Assembly (NCBI GenBank): GCA_021325635.1 | Contig: JAJPGV010000061.1 | Span: forward strand, 41,466-105,465 | Direction of reading: 5' to 3' | Origin: Chloroflexota bacterium | GTDB lineage: Bacteria > Chloroflexota > JAJPGV01 | DNA: 64,000 nt | In this document: positions 1-8,449 of the stretch, piece after piece | Layout: every line of letters begins with the position of its first letter | How positions within the stretch are numbered: the first letter of the stretch is position 1 | Program-made: the position numbers and the translations under genes | Notes under the pieces: generated by a model | What the model was told of the DNA's origin: nothing | The model's input: the letters and a program-made list of their open reading frames with translations, nothing else | Databases searched by the model: none

Positions 1-253
1 GGAAAGCCGGTGAGAACGCCCAGGGAATGAATCTGTAGCCGTCGACACAGTTGGTCGCAATACAGGGTGAAAAGAACGGCGAGATGTAGGGGTCGGCGAA
101 ATAGTGGTCCGAGCCGAATACCATGGCCCAGGTGGTGTAGAGCACGAAGCCGCCCAACACGACGACGGTGATGAGCGGTTCAAGCCACCACAGGTCTGCC
201 CGCTCGGTACCCCGCGGCGCAACCCGAACTTTGCCCCCTACGGCAGTTGCCAT
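1..253 (-). CDS. Membrane protein, N-terminal part (C-terminus outside window)
   Basis: The frame runs from an ATG at 253 to the window edge without a stop and gives 84 residues. GGGGGAAG lies a few bases upstream as a ribosome binding site. A basic, polar N-terminus (about residues 1-22) is followed by one clear membrane segment (about 25-43), then an aromatic stretch with the words ADPYISPFFSP and a cysteine. Similar 'ADPYxSPF' membrane proteins accompany succinate dehydrogenase genes in some Actinobacteria, so it could be a respiratory-complex anchor; that is recalled resemblance, not proof. The rest of the gene and its neighbours lie outside the window. Confidence 0.6.
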   Translation of the reverse strand, partial: MATAVGGKVRVAPRGTERADLWWLEPLITVVVLGGFVLYTTWAMVFGSDHYFADPYISPFFSPCIATNCVDGYRFIPWAFSPAF

Positions 254-416
254 GGTCTTCCCCCCATGAGGCCGCGAGCCCCTGGCTGCTGGCCGAAGCA
301 GTTTCTGGTGAGCACTTCTCTCCTTTCGCAGGTACTGGTTTCCGCCATTGATTATCCCGCACGTTGGAAATGAATCCCTCGGACGGGCTCGCCGGTGCCG
401 GCTGTCGTGCGGAGGC

Positions 417-1064
417 TCAGGCGGGACGGACGTTGGCCAGGAATTCGGCGCGGGTCTGGGGGGCGTCCCGGAACAGGCCGCGCAGCGCGGTGGTGACCAT
501 TTTGCTTCCCGGCTTCTTGATCCCACGCATGGTCATACACAGGTGCTCGGCTTCGATCACCACTCCTGCTCCCGCCGGCTGGACGGTTTCGCAGAACACG
601 TCCGCGATCTGTCCGGTCAGCCGCTCCTGGACCTGCGGCCGCCGGCTCAGACAGTCCACCAGCCTGGCGACCTTGCTCAGGCCAATGATGACGCCGTTGG
701 GCAGGTAGCCGAAGTGCGCCACGCCGTGGAACGGCAGCAGGTGATGCTCGCACATGGAATAGAAGGGGATGTCTCGGACGATCACCATTTCCGCGTGGTT
801 TTCGGTGAACATCGAGCTAAGCTCGTCCGCCGGATCGCGGTGCAGTCCTTCCAAGATCTCGGCGTACATCCGCGCCACGCGGCTGGGCGTGTCCAGCAGA
901 CCTTCCCGTTCGGGGTCCTCTCCGACCGCGACGAGAATCTCGCGGATGGCGCGCTCGATGCGTCGCCGATCGATCGCTGGCGGTGGGGTTGGACCATCTA
1001 GGATGGGTGTGAAGCCGGCAGGCCCATTGGCTCTGTCCGCTTCGAAGGCGGCCAGGTAGTTCAG
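417..1064 (-). CDS. folE: GTP cyclohydrolase I (FolE), apparent CTG start
   Basis: FolE converts GTP to 7,8-dihydroneopterin triphosphate, the first step of tetrahydrofolate and pterin synthesis, in the cytoplasm. The zinc site is visible: CEHHLLPF (Cys105, His107, His108 counted from the proposed start) and the later Cys in EHLCMTMRG (about 176). The N-terminal helix with [19 protein letters not shown] is typical of the family and must be included, but the frame contains no ATG, GTG or TTG upstream of the internal GTG at 878, which would cut this helix away. A CTG at 1062-1064 lies 9 nt after GGAG and gives a normal 215-residue protein. The frame is open back to the TGA of the upstream regulator (1113-1115), so both genes share a frame and probably an mRNA. 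Function is certain; the start is inferred. Confidence 0.88.
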   Translation of the reverse strand: MNYLAAFEADRANGPAGFTPILDGPTPPPAIDRRRIERAIREILVAVGEDPEREGLLDTPSRVARMYAEILEGLHRDPADELSSMFTENHAEMVIVRDIPFYSMCEHHLLPFHGVAHFGYLPNGVIIGLSKVARLVDCLSRRPQVQERLTGQIADVFCETVQPAGAGVVIEAEHLCMTMRGIKKPGSKMVTTALRGLFRDAPQTRAEFLANVRPA

Positions 1065-1112
1065 TTCAGGTTTCTCCTTCAGCAGTGTCGTGCCCGTCCG
1101 GCGCTCCCGGGC

Positions 1113-1760
1113 TCACGCGGCTGGTCTCACGACCTCGAATTCGCAGCGCGGAACCGGCTCTCGCCGGCAGCGTTCGTGGACGGTCGAGCCGGTTGCCTCC
1201 GTCAGCAGCAGCTCGGCCAACCGGCAGGCGTCGGGGTTGCCGGGCAGGATGGCTGTCAGAGGGCAGCTCCGACCAACGATGAGGTAGCCCTGCGGCGTCG
1301 CTTCACACGATGCGCAGCCACCGAGATCCTCCAGCATCGCCACCGCTTCGGAGACTCGATCTTCGAACGCCGTCGGACGTGGTCCGCGCTGCACCACGAT
1401 TCTCCGTGCCAGCTCGTGCAGGAGCGTGTCGATCTGCTCTGGCTCCAATCGGTCCGCCAACACCCGCAGCAGCTGACGCAGCAGCTCGCCATACGCTTTG
1501 GGAAAGAGCGCTTCGGCGTCGGATGTGAGGGCGTAGTCGAAGGCTGGCTTGCCAAGTCCGCCGCCGCGCCGCACGCCCTCCTGCTGCACCAGCCCATCGC
1601 GCTCCAGCGTTGCCAGGTGCGACCGCACGGCGTTGTCGGTCAGTCCAACCGCTTGCGACAGCTCTTCGACCGTCCGTGCCCTCGCTCGTAGGAGCGCCAC
1701 AAGCTTGCCTCGTGTCGTGGCGAAGAAACGCCGTTCCCAGGTGCGCTGCTCCGGAGCCAT
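1113..1760 (-). CDS. SufR-like winged-helix regulator with a C-terminal Cys cluster
   Basis: This is a 215-residue regulator from the ATG at 1760; in-frame starts up to 1811 exist but would run through the promoter region. The N-terminal half is an ArsR/DeoR-type winged helix (TVEELSQAVGLTDNAVRSHLATLERDGLV, about residues 30-58 in shorter words). The C-terminal part carries cysteines at spacings like SufR (CASC, then C after 13, C after about 12, and a final C-rich tail), which in SufR bind an Fe-S cluster. This suggests a redox or Fe-S-sensing repressor. It is divergent from the DUF2231-Rieske gene with about 140 bp between starts, so that Fe-S protein is a likely target, and folE follows downstream in the same frame. 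Specific regulon is inference. Confidence 0.75.
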   Translation of the reverse strand: MAPEQRTWERRFFATTRGKLVALLRARARTVEELSQAVGLTDNAVRSHLATLERDGLVQQEGVRRGGGLGKPAFDYALTSDAEALFPKAYGELLRQLLRVLADRLEPEQIDTLLHELARRIVVQRGPRPTAFEDRVSEAVAMLEDLGGCASCEATPQGYLIVGRSCPLTAILPGNPDACRLAELLLTEATGSTVHERCRREPVPRCEFEVVRPAA

Positions 1761-1793
1761 GTGCAGGGACTGAGAATAGCAGCATTTGCCCAT

Positions 1794-1839
1794 ATAAATC
1801 AAATAAATCATTGACTTATTCGTCTAAAGATGGCAGAAT
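1794..1839 (+). promoter_or_regulatory. Divergent promoter and likely operator
   Basis: TTGACT at 1811-1816 and CAGAAT at 1834-1839 are separated by exactly 17 bp and point toward the DUF2231-Rieske gene. Immediately upstream an 8-bp word ATAAATCA occurs twice with 9-bp period (1794-1801, 1803-1810) in an AT-rich island. The repeat sits between the two divergent genes, where the SufR-like regulator could bind. Confidence 0.6.
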
Positions 1840-1900
1840 CGCGCCCGTCACGAAAATTGCTAGGGAGTTGTGGCCACAATCTCGCACCGGGAGACCTGCC

Positions 1901-2770
1901 GTGCTGCAATCTATGGAACGACTGCTGGACAGGATGTCCTTTCTGGAGCCGCTGGCCGATGTGCTCCAGAAGATCTTCGGCGACGCCTTGAGTCGCGGCG
2001 GGGAGCCGGCCAAAGCAGTGAAGGACCTGCTCAACGGTGTATGGTTCGAGCATCCGCTGCATCCCGCCCTGACGGACGTGCCTATCGGCGCGTGGACCAG
2101 TGCGGTGTTCCTGGACCTCGTTGGCTGTGGTGACCGGCGGGTCGCCAGAGCTTCGGATGCCTTAGTCGGATTGGGCTGCATCGGGGCGGTAGGCGCCGCG
2201 CTCAGCGGTGCGGCCGACTGGCAGGATACGTATGGCAAGGAGCGTCGGACCGGGTTGGCCCACGCGCTGCTGAACAGCACCGCCCTGGGTCTGTTCGCGA
2301 CCTCGTTCGTGCTGCGCAAGGCAGGCTCCCGCGCTGCCGGCGTTACCTGTTCGCTGGCCGGTTACGCCGTTACCCTGGGAGCCGCCTATCTTGGCGGCGA
2401 CCTCATCTTTCGGATGGGCACGCAGGTCAATCGCAACGCCTGGACCGAGGGCCCCGAGGAGTGGACGGCTGCGCTGCCGGAGGCGGATCTCGAGGAGGGC
2501 AAACCTTGCCGCGGGAAAGCGGGCGACGCGGCCGTGCTGCTGCTCAGGCAGAATGGTCGCATCTACGCTATGTCGGCGGTCTGCCCCCACGCCGGTGGTC
2601 CGTTGGATGAGGGAACGATTGAAGGGAACACGGTCATCTGCCCCTGGCATGCGTCTCAATTCGAACTGGCCAGCGGATCCATCGTGCATGGGCCGGCCAC
2701 GGTCTCGCCGCCGCTGTACGAGACTCGAGTCCAAAACGGACAGGTGGAGGTTCGCCGCATTACGGACTAG
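1901..2770 (+). CDS. DUF2231 membrane protein fused to a Rieske [2Fe-2S] domain
   Basis: The GTG at 1901 follows GGGAG by 7 nt and lies about 55 bp behind the predicted transcription start; an ATG at 1913 is the alternative. The 289-residue product has an N-terminal DUF2231-type region with about four hydrophobic segments (HPLHPALTDVPIGAW at about residue 50 is the family signature), then a C-terminal Rieske domain with CPHAGGPL and CPWHASQF, the Cys-His pairs that hold a [2Fe-2S] cluster. It is probably a membrane-bound electron carrier with the cluster in a soluble domain. Partners are not obvious nearby. Its divergent neighbour is the SufR-like regulator, which fits control by Fe-S status. 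Confidence 0.85.
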   Translation: MLQSMERLLDRMSFLEPLADVLQKIFGDALSRGGEPAKAVKDLLNGVWFEHPLHPALTDVPIGAWTSAVFLDLVGCGDRRVARASDALVGLGCIGAVGAALSGAADWQDTYGKERRTGLAHALLNSTALGLFATSFVLRKAGSRAAGVTCSLAGYAVTLGAAYLGGDLIFRMGTQVNRNAWTEGPEEWTAALPEADLEEGKPCRGKAGDAAVLLLRQNGRIYAMSAVCPHAGGPLDEGTIEGNTVICPWHASQFELASGSIVHGPATVSPPLYETRVQNGQVEVRRITD

Positions 2771-2788
2771 GCCGGCCCCCGGCGGCCT

Positions 2789-3868
2789 GTGCCGCTCCTG
2801 ACCGGCTCAATGGCTCCGCCGTTGACCGTCGCGCTCCTGAGCTGCTGGCCGCCGTCCGTGGCTGCCGGCTCAGGGACCACGGTCTCCCAAAACCAGCTGA
2901 TCGAGGCGCTGAAGGCTGTCGAGGTCGATGCCAGCATCCTCTACACCAGTCGCTTCGCCGGCACCGCCGCTGAGCTGGCTGCGCGTGAGGCAAGGAACCA
3001 GGCGCTGGGCGGTGGCCTCGAAGGTTACGATGCCGTCCTGGGCTTCGACGGCGAGGGCTGGTTATGGGCCGCCGTCGCTCGGAGCGCGCCGTTCGTTGCC
3101 TTTTGTGAGGCCGTGCTGTCGCAGGTGCTGCCGTTCGAGGAGGGGGCTGCCGCCGCGGTTCTTCGCGCTCAGGCTGGCTGGGAGCGAGCAGCCGCTCACA
3201 GCGCGGAGGCGGTCGTGGCCCGGTCGAGCTTTGCCGCGGAATGCCTCGTGAGCGACTATGACGTCGACCCGGCCCGTATAACGGTGCTGCCCGTGCCCTT
3301 CGACCTCGACGGCTGGCGAAGCCAGCTGCCCGCGTTGCCCAAGGAGCCGCTCGTCCTGGCCGCCGGGCACACCTATCGCCGCAAGAACTACCAGGGTCTG
3401 CTGGCGGCGTGGCCCGAAGTCCACCGCCGCCGTCCCGATGCGGAGCTCGTGCTGGTTGGAGCTGGACCTGACCTGGTGGAGCTTCGGAAGCGAGCCAGCT
3501 CGCTGCGCGGGGTACGGATGCCCGGGCACGTGTCGTATGAGCAGCTCTTGGAGCTGCATGCCCGGGCGTCGGTCTTCTGCCACCCTTCACTTCAGGAAAA
3601 CTTCGGCATAGCGGTCGTGGAGGGCCTGGCCAGTGGGGCTGGCGTGGTGACGCACACGCAGGCGGCCGTGCTGGAGAATACCGCCGGCCTGCCCGGCACA
3701 TGGGCGGTCGATGCCCGGGAGCCCGGCGTGCTGGCGGCGGCGCTGCTCGAGGCCCTCGAAAGCCCGGCTCCGTGGCCCCCGAGCCGTCTGGCATCGCTGG
3801 CCGGCCGCCTTGCCCCGGCTCGCGTCGGGCGGCAGCTGCGAGATCTGATCGAGAGCCTGCGCCGCTAG
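2789..3868 (+). CDS. Glycosyltransferase family 4 (GT-B fold)
   Basis: The protein has up to 359 residues from a GTG at 2789; an ATG at 2810 is an alternative start. The C-terminal half is a typical GT1/GT4 nucleotide-sugar domain: HTYRRKNYQGLL near residue 190, a VLVGAGPDL strand, then GHVSYEQLLELHARASVFCHPSLQENFGIAVVEGLASG broken into the usual 'E...FG...E' motif near 270. The N-terminal half is less conserved and lacks an obvious signal peptide, so it acts in the cytoplasm or at the inner membrane face. Acceptor and sugar cannot be told. It stands 18 bp after the DUF2231-Rieske gene and is probably co-transcribed. Confidence 0.8.
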   Translation: MPLLTGSMAPPLTVALLSCWPPSVAAGSGTTVSQNQLIEALKAVEVDASILYTSRFAGTAAELAAREARNQALGGGLEGYDAVLGFDGEGWLWAAVARSAPFVAFCEAVLSQVLPFEEGAAAAVLRAQAGWERAAAHSAEAVVARSSFAAECLVSDYDVDPARITVLPVPFDLDGWRSQLPALPKEPLVLAAGHTYRRKNYQGLLAAWPEVHRRRPDAELVLVGAGPDLVELRKRASSLRGVRMPGHVSYEQLLELHARASVFCHPSLQENFGIAVVEGLASGAGVVTHTQAAVLENTAGLPGTWAVDAREPGVLAAALLEALESPAPWPPSRLASLAGRLAPARVGRQLRDLIESLRR

Positions 3869-3883
3869 CCGGCCCGACCTGTT

Positions 3884-3899
3884 GGCGCTGGGAAGCGCC
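3884..3899. terminator. Hairpin between convergent genes
   Basis: GGCGCT and AGCGCC pair around a GGGA loop exactly between the convergent glycosyltransferase and crcB stops. There is no T-run on either side, so termination is only possible, not shown. Confidence 0.3.
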
Positions 3900-4306
3900 T
3901 ACGCTTGCGCGGCAACCTCCGCGGCGCGGGCCAGAATACCGGCGCCGAGCTGTGAGCCGGCCCACACGCCGAGGAGCCCGACCAGGTTGCTGGCCAGCAC
4001 GTACGCGCCAAAGCGCAGCCAGGCCGCATCGCTGGCCAGGGACAGCGCTTCCCAGGCGTAGCTGCTGAAGGTGGTATACCCGCCCAGCAGCCCCGTGATG
4101 AAGAACAGCCGGAGCAGCGGGTTGGCATCCAGCCGAGTCGCGGCCGCGGACAGGATCAGGCCGATGGCGAACGCGCCGGTGATATTGATAATGAAGGTGC
4201 CATAGGGGAAGGCCGCGCCCCAGCGCACCGTTGCCCAGCTGCTCACGAAGTAACGGAAATTGGCGCCGATGACCGCGCCTACCCCGACCGCGACGTACTG
4301 CAACAC
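3899..4306 (-). CDS. crcB: Fluoride channel CrcB/Fluc
   Basis: This 135-residue protein exports fluoride through the membrane as a dual-topology dimer. Four hydrophobic segments are seen. Family signatures are GANFRYF near residue 15, GTFIINITGAFAIG near 37 (the pore Asn) and the GGYTTFSSYAWE block near 75 that carries the phenylalanine-box and the central Na+ site region. The start is a GTG at 4306. The gene is single and lies downstream of a fluoride riboswitch on the same strand, which independently supports the assignment and shows how it is regulated. Confidence 0.95.
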   Translation of the reverse strand: MLQYVAVGVGAVIGANFRYFVSSWATVRWGAAFPYGTFIINITGAFAIGLILSAAATRLDANPLLRLFFITGLLGGYTTFSSYAWEALSLASDAAWLRFGAYVLASNLVGLLGVWAGSQLGAGILARAAEVAAQA

Positions 4307-4344
4307 TCGCTCACTTTCCGGCAGCTCTGTGAGGGTACGAATAT

Positions 4345-4382
4345 GCCCCTGGCAGAACGGCCTGTTGGTCGTTTCCAGGGGC
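4345..4382 (-). promoter_or_regulatory. Expression-platform hairpin of the fluoride riboswitch
   Basis: GCCCCUGG (minus strand, 4375-4382) can pair with CCAGGGGC (4345-4352), and the enclosed AACGACC and GGCCGUU arms extend the helix. The 5' arm is the same GGCCCCUGG segment that closes the aptamer, so the two folds are mutually exclusive. No U-run follows, so it may act as a transcription attenuator of weak type or work on translation. Confidence 0.6.
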
Positions 4383-4452
4383 CATCAGCCAGCCTTGCGG
4401 CGGCGGTCCTTCTGCCTTTGAGGCAGATGAGCGGGACCCATCGCTCACGCCG
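4373..4452 (-). promoter_or_regulatory. Fluoride riboswitch (crcB motif) aptamer
   Basis: Reading the minus strand, the RNA begins GAGCGAUGGGUCCCGCUCA, continues with a CUGCC...GGCAG hairpin (about 4416-4430), and ends with GGCUGAUGGCCCCU at 4377-4390. These match the conserved blocks of the crcB motif (GGGCGAUGAGGCCCGCCCA... GGCUGAUGGCCUCU in the Thermotoga petrophila aptamer), including the GAUG and CUGAUG words. The middle helix is longer than in the minimal aptamer. Binding of fluoride should turn on crcB. The 3' strand of the aptamer is also part of a downstream hairpin, described separately. Confidence 0.85.
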
Positions 4453-4484
4453 AGCATAGCACGAGGCCGCTCGCGAGCGGCCTT

Positions 4485-6623
4485 TTAGGGCAGCAGCGCC
4501 TGTCGATCGGTGATGGGCCGGAAACGAGCTTCCGCGCTTGCCACCTGCGCTTCTTCGAGCAGCGCCCGCTGCATGTTCCAGGGCGCGTCTCCGCTGTCGC
4601 GATGCCGGTACTCACCGTTGGGCTGCAACTCGTAGCTCTGCTCGTTGTCCCGGAAGTAGCCCTCGAGCAGTGCCTTGAGCTGACTCTTCACCGGGCCCGA
4701 CAGGATGGGCACCAGGGCTTCCACTCGATAGTCGAGGTTGCGCTGCATGAAGTCAGCGCTGCCGATGAAGATCTCCTCGTCGCCACCGTTGCCGAAGCAG
4801 AACACGCGGCTGTGCTCCAGGAAGCGGCCCACCAGGCTGACAACGCGGACGTTCTCGCTTAGACCCGGCACGCCCGGGCGTAAACAGCAGATGCCCCGCA
4901 CCATGAGCTGCACGTTCACGCCAACCTGGCTGGCGTCATACAGGCTCTGAATGATCTGGGGGTCGGTGAGGGAGTTCATCTTGAAGATCAGCCTTCCGTC
5001 TCCGTGGGTCCGCTGGCGCTGGGTTTCCCGTTCGATGCGCTTGAGCACCTCGTCGCGCATATTGATGGGCGCGACCAGCAGCCGGCGATAGCTGGTGAAG
5101 CGTGAGTAGCCGGTCAGGAAGTTGAACAGATCCGAGGCGTCGGCGCCGAGCTCCTCGCGGCAGGTGAGCAGGCCCAGGTCGGTGTAGAGCCGCGCCGTGC
5201 TGCGGTTGTAGTTCCCGGTGCCGATGTGCACGTAGCGGCGGATGCCGCCAGCCTCACGCCGTACGACCAATGCGACTTTGCAGTGCGTTTTGAGCCCGGC
5301 AAAGCCGTACATCACGTGGACGCCGGCTCGCTCCAGCTCCTCGGCCCAGCCGATGTTGTTCTCTTCGTCGAAGCGCGCCTTCAGCTCGAGCAGCACCGCC
5401 ACCTGCTTGCCGCAGTCCACGGCCCGCCGCAGGGCTTCGACAACCGGCGAGTTGAGTCCCACTCGATACAGCGTTTGTTTGATAGCCAGCACGTCGGGGT
5501 CGGCCGCCGCCTGGCTGAGGAAGTCGACCACCGGATCGAACGAGTCGTAGGGGTGGTGCAGAATGATGTCGCCCTGCTGGATGGCCGAGAAGATCTGTCC
5601 GCTGGCAAGGATGGCGGGCACGTGCGGGACGAAGGGGACGTCCTTCAGATCCGGTCGGTCGAGCTCCTGCAGCTGCATCAGATCGGACAGCGCCAGCGGA
5701 CCCGGCAGACGGTAGAGGTCCTGGGGGCTGAGCTCGAGGTTGGCCAGCAGGAGATCCGACAGCTCGTCGCTCATGCGCTCGTCCACCTGCAGCGCCACTG
5801 CTTCGCCGAAGCGGCGCTTCTGCAACCCGGCGCGCACCTTCTCCAGCAGGTCTCCCGCTTCGATCTCGCGGACCTCGAAGTCCGCGTCGCGCAGCACGCG
5901 GAAGGGAAACGCCTGCTCGATGACCAGCTCCGGGAACAGCAGCTCGAGGTGCTCGCGAATCAGCTCCTCGATCCACACGAAGCGGGCCTGCTTGGTCTGC
6001 GTGCGGGTCCTCACCGGCACCAGGCGCGGGAAGTTGGGTGGGACCTTGATCCGCGCAACGTGACGTATGCCGTCCGGGTCGCGCAGCACGACCATGAGGT
6101 TGAGGCTGAGATTGGAGATGAACGGAAACGCCTGGGCGGGATCGATGGCCAGTGGCGTGCAGACCGGGAAGATCTCGCGTTCGAAATAGCTCCTCAGGGT
6201 CTGCTTTTCGGTGCGTGACAGCTCCGAGTAGGGGACGATGCAAATGCCGCAATCGCCCAGCCGCGGCAGCAGCGTCTCTTTGAGCAGCCGGTGCTGCTCG
6301 GCCAGCATGGGGCGGATGGCCTCGCGCACCTCCGCCAGCTCCTGGGCTGGCGTGCGGCCATCCGGCGTGCGGGTCGCCACGCCGGCCTCGACTTCGCCCA
6401 ACAGGCCTGACACGCGCACCATCAGGAACTCGTCCAGGTTGGAGTCGGTGATGGCCAGAAACTTCACCCGCTCGAGGAGTGGGTGGCGCTGGTTGGACAC
6501 TTCGTTCAGCACACGCCAGTTGAAGTCGATCCAGCTCAGCTCGCGGCTGAAGAATGCATACCCCGGGCTGCTCGCATCCTCCGATGCGAGCGGGACGTCA
6601 GTTTCCGGTGTCTGGATTGCCAA
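4485..6623 (-). CDS. ppk1: Polyphosphate kinase 1
   Basis: PPK1 reversibly transfers the terminal phosphate of ATP to polyphosphate. The 712-residue length is normal. The order of domains is visible: N-terminal helical domain (SRELSWIDFNWRVLNE near residue 27, SNLDEFLMVRVSG near 62), head domain, and two phospholipase-D-like C-terminal domains. YVHIGTGNYNRSTARLYTDLG (near 440, the autophosphorylated His region, shown here in part) and FLEHSRVFCFGNGG / IGSADFMQRNLDYRVE near 590-620 hold the catalytic residues. The start overlaps the ppx stop by 26 bp. It closes the pst-ppx-ppk run, so phosphate imported by Pst can be stored as polyphosphate by the same transcript. Confidence 0.97.
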   Translation of the reverse strand: MAIQTPETDVPLASEDASSPGYAFFSRELSWIDFNWRVLNEVSNQRHPLLERVKFLAITDSNLDEFLMVRVSGLLGEVEAGVATRTPDGRTPAQELAEVREAIRPMLAEQHRLLKETLLPRLGDCGICIVPYSELSRTEKQTLRSYFEREIFPVCTPLAIDPAQAFPFISNLSLNLMVVLRDPDGIRHVARIKVPPNFPRLVPVRTRTQTKQARFVWIEELIREHLELLFPELVIEQAFPFRVLRDADFEVREIEAGDLLEKVRAGLQKRRFGEAVALQVDERMSDELSDLLLANLELSPQDLYRLPGPLALSDLMQLQELDRPDLKDVPFVPHVPAILASGQIFSAIQQGDIILHHPYDSFDPVVDFLSQAAADPDVLAIKQTLYRVGLNSPVVEALRRAVDCGKQVAVLLELKARFDEENNIGWAEELERAGVHVMYGFAGLKTHCKVALVVRREAGGIRRYVHIGTGNYNRSTARLYTDLGLLTCREELGADASDLFNFLTGYSRFTSYRRLLVAPINMRDEVLKRIERETQRQRTHGDGRLIFKMNSLTDPQIIQSLYDASQVGVNVQLMVRGICCLRPGVPGLSENVRVVSLVGRFLEHSRVFCFGNGGDEEIFIGSADFMQRNLDYRVEALVPILSGPVKSQLKALLEGYFRDNEQSYELQPNGEYRHRDSGDAPWNMQRALLEEAQVASAEARFRPITDRQALLP

Positions 6624-7575
6624 CTTCTTGCCCCCGGGCGAGGGTTAGAACAGCACCTTCTCGAATGCCCTTGTCACTCACCACGCAGTGGTCGAGGCTG
6701 AAGGCGGTCATGACCTGGTGGAGGATTGCGGCCCCGGCGCGGACCATGTCGGCTTCGGCGGCCGCCGCGGCGCCGAGCACCTCCATGGCTTCCGACGTGA
6801 CCGACATGGTGGTTCGGGTCAAGCGCTCGACCCAGGAGTGGACCATTCGATCGCCGGATTTGAGGCGGCCGGCTTTCAGCAGCCGGCGGCCGACGCCGCC
6901 GATGAGCACGCCCAGCTCAGGGGCGACGGCGTAGCGCCCGCTGTGGCCATTGGAGGCGTTGATGGCTCCTCGCACGGATTCCACGGCGCGCGCATGCTCC
7001 CAGGGGCTGGGAGGATCGTTCTGCCAGAAGCGGACGGGAAGCCCCACCGATCCGACCGGCAGGGTATGCACGAAGTGCGACGTTCCGGCGGCGTCGACCA
7101 GCAGCAGCTGGGTGCTTCCTCCGCCGATGTCGATCGTCAGGTAGGGGCCGGGCAGGGCCCGGTCCAGCGTCGTCCCCAGGTAGCCGAGGTGCGCTTCGGT
7201 CCGCGGATCGAGCACCTGGATAGGCTGCTCCACGAAAGCGTTGAAGCAGTCGAGCAGCTCATTCCGGTTTTGAGCGCTGCGGACAGCCTGTGTCCCGAGC
7301 ACGCGTATTGCCTGGGCATTGTGCTGCTCAGCCACCGAAACGAACTCCGCCACGGCGCCGGCCGCCGCCTCGATCTTGTCCGTGGCGAGGCAGCCATGGA
7401 GGGCCACCTCCTTGCCGAGCTGCAGCCGCCGGCTTTCGTCGTGCACGCTCCGCAGGTGCGTGCCGTCACAATCGGCTACCAGCAGGTGAACGGTGTTGCT
7501 GCCAACGTCGATGACGCCATAGCGGCTGGCATCGGGGCTGACGCCAACCGACCGCGTCGCCATCTTTCGACTCAC
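6598..7575 (-). CDS. ppx: Exopolyphosphatase / Ppx-GppA family phosphatase
   Basis: The 325-residue protein belongs to the ASKHA-fold Ppx/GppA family, which removes terminal phosphates from polyphosphate or converts pppGpp to ppGpp. The first phosphate-binding motif is YGVIDVGSNTVHLLVAD near residue 20; the second is LTIDIGGGSTQLLL near 145; GVLIGGVGRRL near 225 is the adenosine-side loop. The length matches the short form without an HD domain. It sits between pstB (17 bp away) and ppk1 (26-bp overlap), so a role in polyphosphate turnover is the better choice over pppGpp hydrolysis. Confidence 0.92.
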   Translation of the reverse strand: MSRKMATRSVGVSPDASRYGVIDVGSNTVHLLVADCDGTHLRSVHDESRRLQLGKEVALHGCLATDKIEAAAGAVAEFVSVAEQHNAQAIRVLGTQAVRSAQNRNELLDCFNAFVEQPIQVLDPRTEAHLGYLGTTLDRALPGPYLTIDIGGGSTQLLLVDAAGTSHFVHTLPVGSVGLPVRFWQNDPPSPWEHARAVESVRGAINASNGHSGRYAVAPELGVLIGGVGRRLLKAGRLKSGDRMVHSWVERLTRTTMSVTSEAMEVLGAAAAAEADMVRAGAAILHQVMTAFSLDHCVVSDKGIREGAVLTLARGQEVGNPDTGN

Positions 7576-7591
7576 AGCTCCCTAGAGACGG

Positions 7592-8443
7592 TTAGCCAAA
7601 GCGGCCGGTGATGTAGTTCTCGGTCCGAGGATCAGCAGGGTTGGTGAAGATAGCCCGCGTGGGCCCGTATTCGATCAGCTCGCCGGCTCCCACTTTCTCG
7701 TTGCCGAGGAAGAAGGCGGTGTAGTCGGATACTCGTGCCGCCTGCTGCATATTATGGGTCACGATGACGATCGTAAGCTCTTGCTTCAGCTCGGCGATGA
7801 GGTCCTCGATCTTCAGCGTGGAGATGGGGTCGAGGGCGGAGCAGGGCTCATCCATGAGCACGACGGACGGATCCACCGCGATCGTGCGCGCTATGCAAAG
7901 GCGCTGCTGCTGTCCACCGGACAGCGCCAGAGCCGGCTTCTTGAGCTTGTCCTTGACCTCATCCCACAACGCCGCCTGCCGCAGGGACAGCTCAACCTTC
8001 TCGGCAATCAGGCCTCGGTTTCGAACCCCGTTCAAGCGCAAGCCGGAAGCAACGTTGTCGTAGATGGACATGGTCGGGAACGGGTTTGGACGTTGGAAGA
8101 CCATGCCAATGGACCGCCTGACGGCCACCGGGTCCATGCGCGGGTCGTACAGGTCTTCGTCGTCGAGCATCACCTTGCCGACCACCCGGGCATCGCGCAC
8201 GACTTCGTGCAGGCGGTTCAAGCAGCGGATGAAGGTGGACTTGCCGCAGCCCGACGGACCGATGATCGCGGTGACCTTATTGGGTCTGATGGTCATGTCG
8301 ACGTCGGCGACTGCCAAGAAGTTGCCGTAGTACGCGCCGAGCTTCTCGACGACCAGCCCTTTGGACACGCGGGTGACGGTTTCTTCTCGCTCTTCCACGG
8401 CAACAGCCTGCAAGGTGGTCAAGGTAATGTCCACGTTATCCAC
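7592..8443 (-). CDS. pstB: Phosphate ABC transporter ATPase PstB
   Basis: PstB powers high-affinity phosphate import. In 283 residues it shows Walker [10 protein letters not shown] (62-70), the PstB-specific region with [14 protein letters not shown], the signature LSGGQQQRL near 190, Walker [13 protein letters not shown] near 208 and the switch His in VTHNMQQA. The first 25 or so residues precede the usual PstB start, so an internal start is possible. It follows pstA by 6 bp and is part of pstSCAB-ppx-ppk1. Confidence 0.97.
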   Translation of the reverse strand: MDNVDITLTTLQAVAVEEREETVTRVSKGLVVEKLGAYYGNFLAVADVDMTIRPNKVTAIIGPSGCGKSTFIRCLNRLHEVVRDARVVGKVMLDDEDLYDPRMDPVAVRRSIGMVFQRPNPFPTMSIYDNVASGLRLNGVRNRGLIAEKVELSLRQAALWDEVKDKLKKPALALSGGQQQRLCIARTIAVDPSVVLMDEPCSALDPISTLKIEDLIAELKQELTIVIVTHNMQQAARVSDYTAFFLGNEKVGAGELIEYGPTRAIFTNPADPRTENYITGRFG

Positions 8444-8449
8444 TCCGGG

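Noticed and set aside
2760..3965. Long minus-strand frame (401 codons) antisense to the glycosyltransferase
   Set aside because: Its product is Arg/Pro/Ala/Gly-rich with no domain, as expected for the complement of a GC-rich gene; the plus-strand frame has clear GT4 motifs.
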